DNA from: Oscillospiraceae bacterium
GTDB lineage: Bacteria > Bacillota > Clostridia > Oscillospirales > Oscillospiraceae
Direction of reading: 5' to 3'
NCBI GenBank assembly: GCA_031280855.1
Contig: JAITGH010000046.1
Span: 1-6,046, forward strand
Length of the DNA stretch: 6,046 nucleotides
Position numbers and translations under genes: made by a program. The notes under the pieces were generated by a model. It was not told the DNA's origin. It did no database searches and saw nothing but the letters and a program-made list of their open reading frames with translations. How positions within the stretch are numbered: the stretch's first letter is position 1; each line of letters opens with the position of its first letter. Shown here one piece after another: positions 5,335-6,046 of the stretch.

Positions 5335-6046
5335 ATTTTAACATTCCGGCAAATCGAGCTGAGCGACCGCGAATGGATCCGACCGCTTATCGTGGCGTCC
5401 GAGACGCGCAACTCGGACTTCTCTTTCAACAATATGTTCGCATGGCGGCACGAGTACTCGCAACTGATACATAAGGGCGACGGCTTCGTACTCGGGAGAT
5501 TTAACCTCGATGGTGAAAGCTTCGTCTCGTTCCCAATCGGAGTCCGCGACGACCGGCAATTGCTCGAGATATTGCAAGAGCTTCGCTCGACGCTCGCCCC
5601 GCTGTCGCTCGCAGGCTTATCCGCCGAGCACGTCGCCGCGCTGGAGCGCATCGCTCCCGGCGAGTTCACCGTTACCGCGCCCGAATCGCTCGCCGATTAC
5701 CTCTACGATATCGATCGGCTCGCATCGCTTTCCGGTAAGAAACTGCACGCGAAGCGCAATCATATCAACCGCTTTGAGCAAGAGTTCCCTAACCGTGTGT
5801 TCGAGCCGCTAACGTCGGAGAACCTCGGCGAGTGCCTCGTCACCGATGGGCTATGGGCATACGAGAAATCGGACGAGCAGTTCGACACGATCCCCGGCGA
5901 GATACGTGCGCTCGAACAAGCCACCACGCACTTCACCGCGCTGGAGCTTGACGGAGGTCTCGTCCGGCTCACGCCCGGCGGCACCGTTATCGCGTTCACA
6001 ATCGGAGAGCGGCTCAGCCGCGACACCTACGTCACGCACTTCGAGA
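5335..6046 (+). CDS. DUF2156 (phosphatidylglycerol lysyltransferase C-terminal-like, GNAT-fold) protein, 3' end outside window
   Basis: An uninterrupted frame of 237 codons runs to the window end. The family is usually about 290-300 residues, so roughly 55-60 are missing. Counting from 5335, DFSFNNMFAW (28-37) and GKKLHAKRNHINRF (134-147) match the hallmark segments of the DUF2156/LPG_synthase_C family, a double-GNAT fold related to the catalytic half of MprF. Soluble stand-alone members have no firmly established substrate, and no membrane segment is visible here. The start is unusual: the protein most naturally begins at LTFRQIELSDREW, which puts initiation at ATT (5335), correctly spaced from GAGGTGA. 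GTG at 5326 would add three residues but overlaps the ribosome binding site. The gene is in the same frame as the upstream glycosylase, separated by its TGA and 24 nt, so a two-gene operon is likely. The family is well supported; the exact start is not. Confidence 0.85.
   Translation, partial: MLTFRQIELSDREWIRPLIVASETRNSDFSFNNMFAWRHEYSQLIHKGDGFVLGRFNLDGESFVSFPIGVRDDRQLLEILQELRSTLAPLSLAGLSAEHVAALERIAPGEFTVTAPESLADYLYDIDRLASLSGKKLHAKRNHINRFEQEFPNRVFEPLTSENLGECLVTDGLWAYEKSDEQFDTIPGEIRALEQATTHFTALELDGGLVRLTPGGTVIAFTIGERLSRDTYVTHFE

Overview
The window looks like a moderately GC-rich Bacillota chromosome, most likely an uncultured member of the Clostridia. This rests on the gene families (a Clostridia-type glycogen phosphorylase, a PF12897-type aminotransferase, a family 4 uracil-DNA glycosylase and a DUF2156 protein), on strong GGAGG-type ribosome binding sites and on a consensus SigA promoter. 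It is an inference from family resemblance; no rRNA or other marker gene is present. All five genes are on the + strand.

Layout. (1) 1-448: the 3' end of a GH13 alpha-amylase-family gene. (2) 449-549: a spacer filled by an imperfect inverted-repeat element. (3) 563-2971: a complete glycogen phosphorylase gene, glgP. (4) 2972-3066: a second copy of the same element family, followed at once by a perfect TTGACA-N17-TATAAT promoter. (5) 3147-4340: a PLP-dependent class I aminotransferase, probably aspartate-type. (6) 4341-4740: a 400-bp non-coding region with two related A/T-rich palindromes and a 51-bp unit repeated 3.4 times, each unit carrying a dyad. (7) 4741-5310: a family 4 (4Fe-4S) uracil-DNA glycosylase. 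(8) about 5335-6046: a DUF2156 protein cut by the window end, apparently starting at a non-standard ATT codon.

Functionally, the GH13 enzyme and GlgP form a plausible alpha-glucan unit: one hydrolyses alpha-glucosidic bonds and the other phosphorolyses chains to glucose-1-phosphate. The aminotransferase has its own promoter and is probably a separate transcription unit. The glycosylase and DUF2156 genes are tightly spaced and probably cotranscribed, with no obvious functional link.

The genes are ordinary. The interest lies between them: a repeated palindromic element filling two successive spacers and perhaps supplying a stop codon, a dyad-bearing satellite open in frame on both strands, twin palindromes, and a gene with a good ribosome binding site but no ATG, GTG or TTG at the right distance. 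I see no evidence of a defence system, CRISPR array, transposase or prophage.
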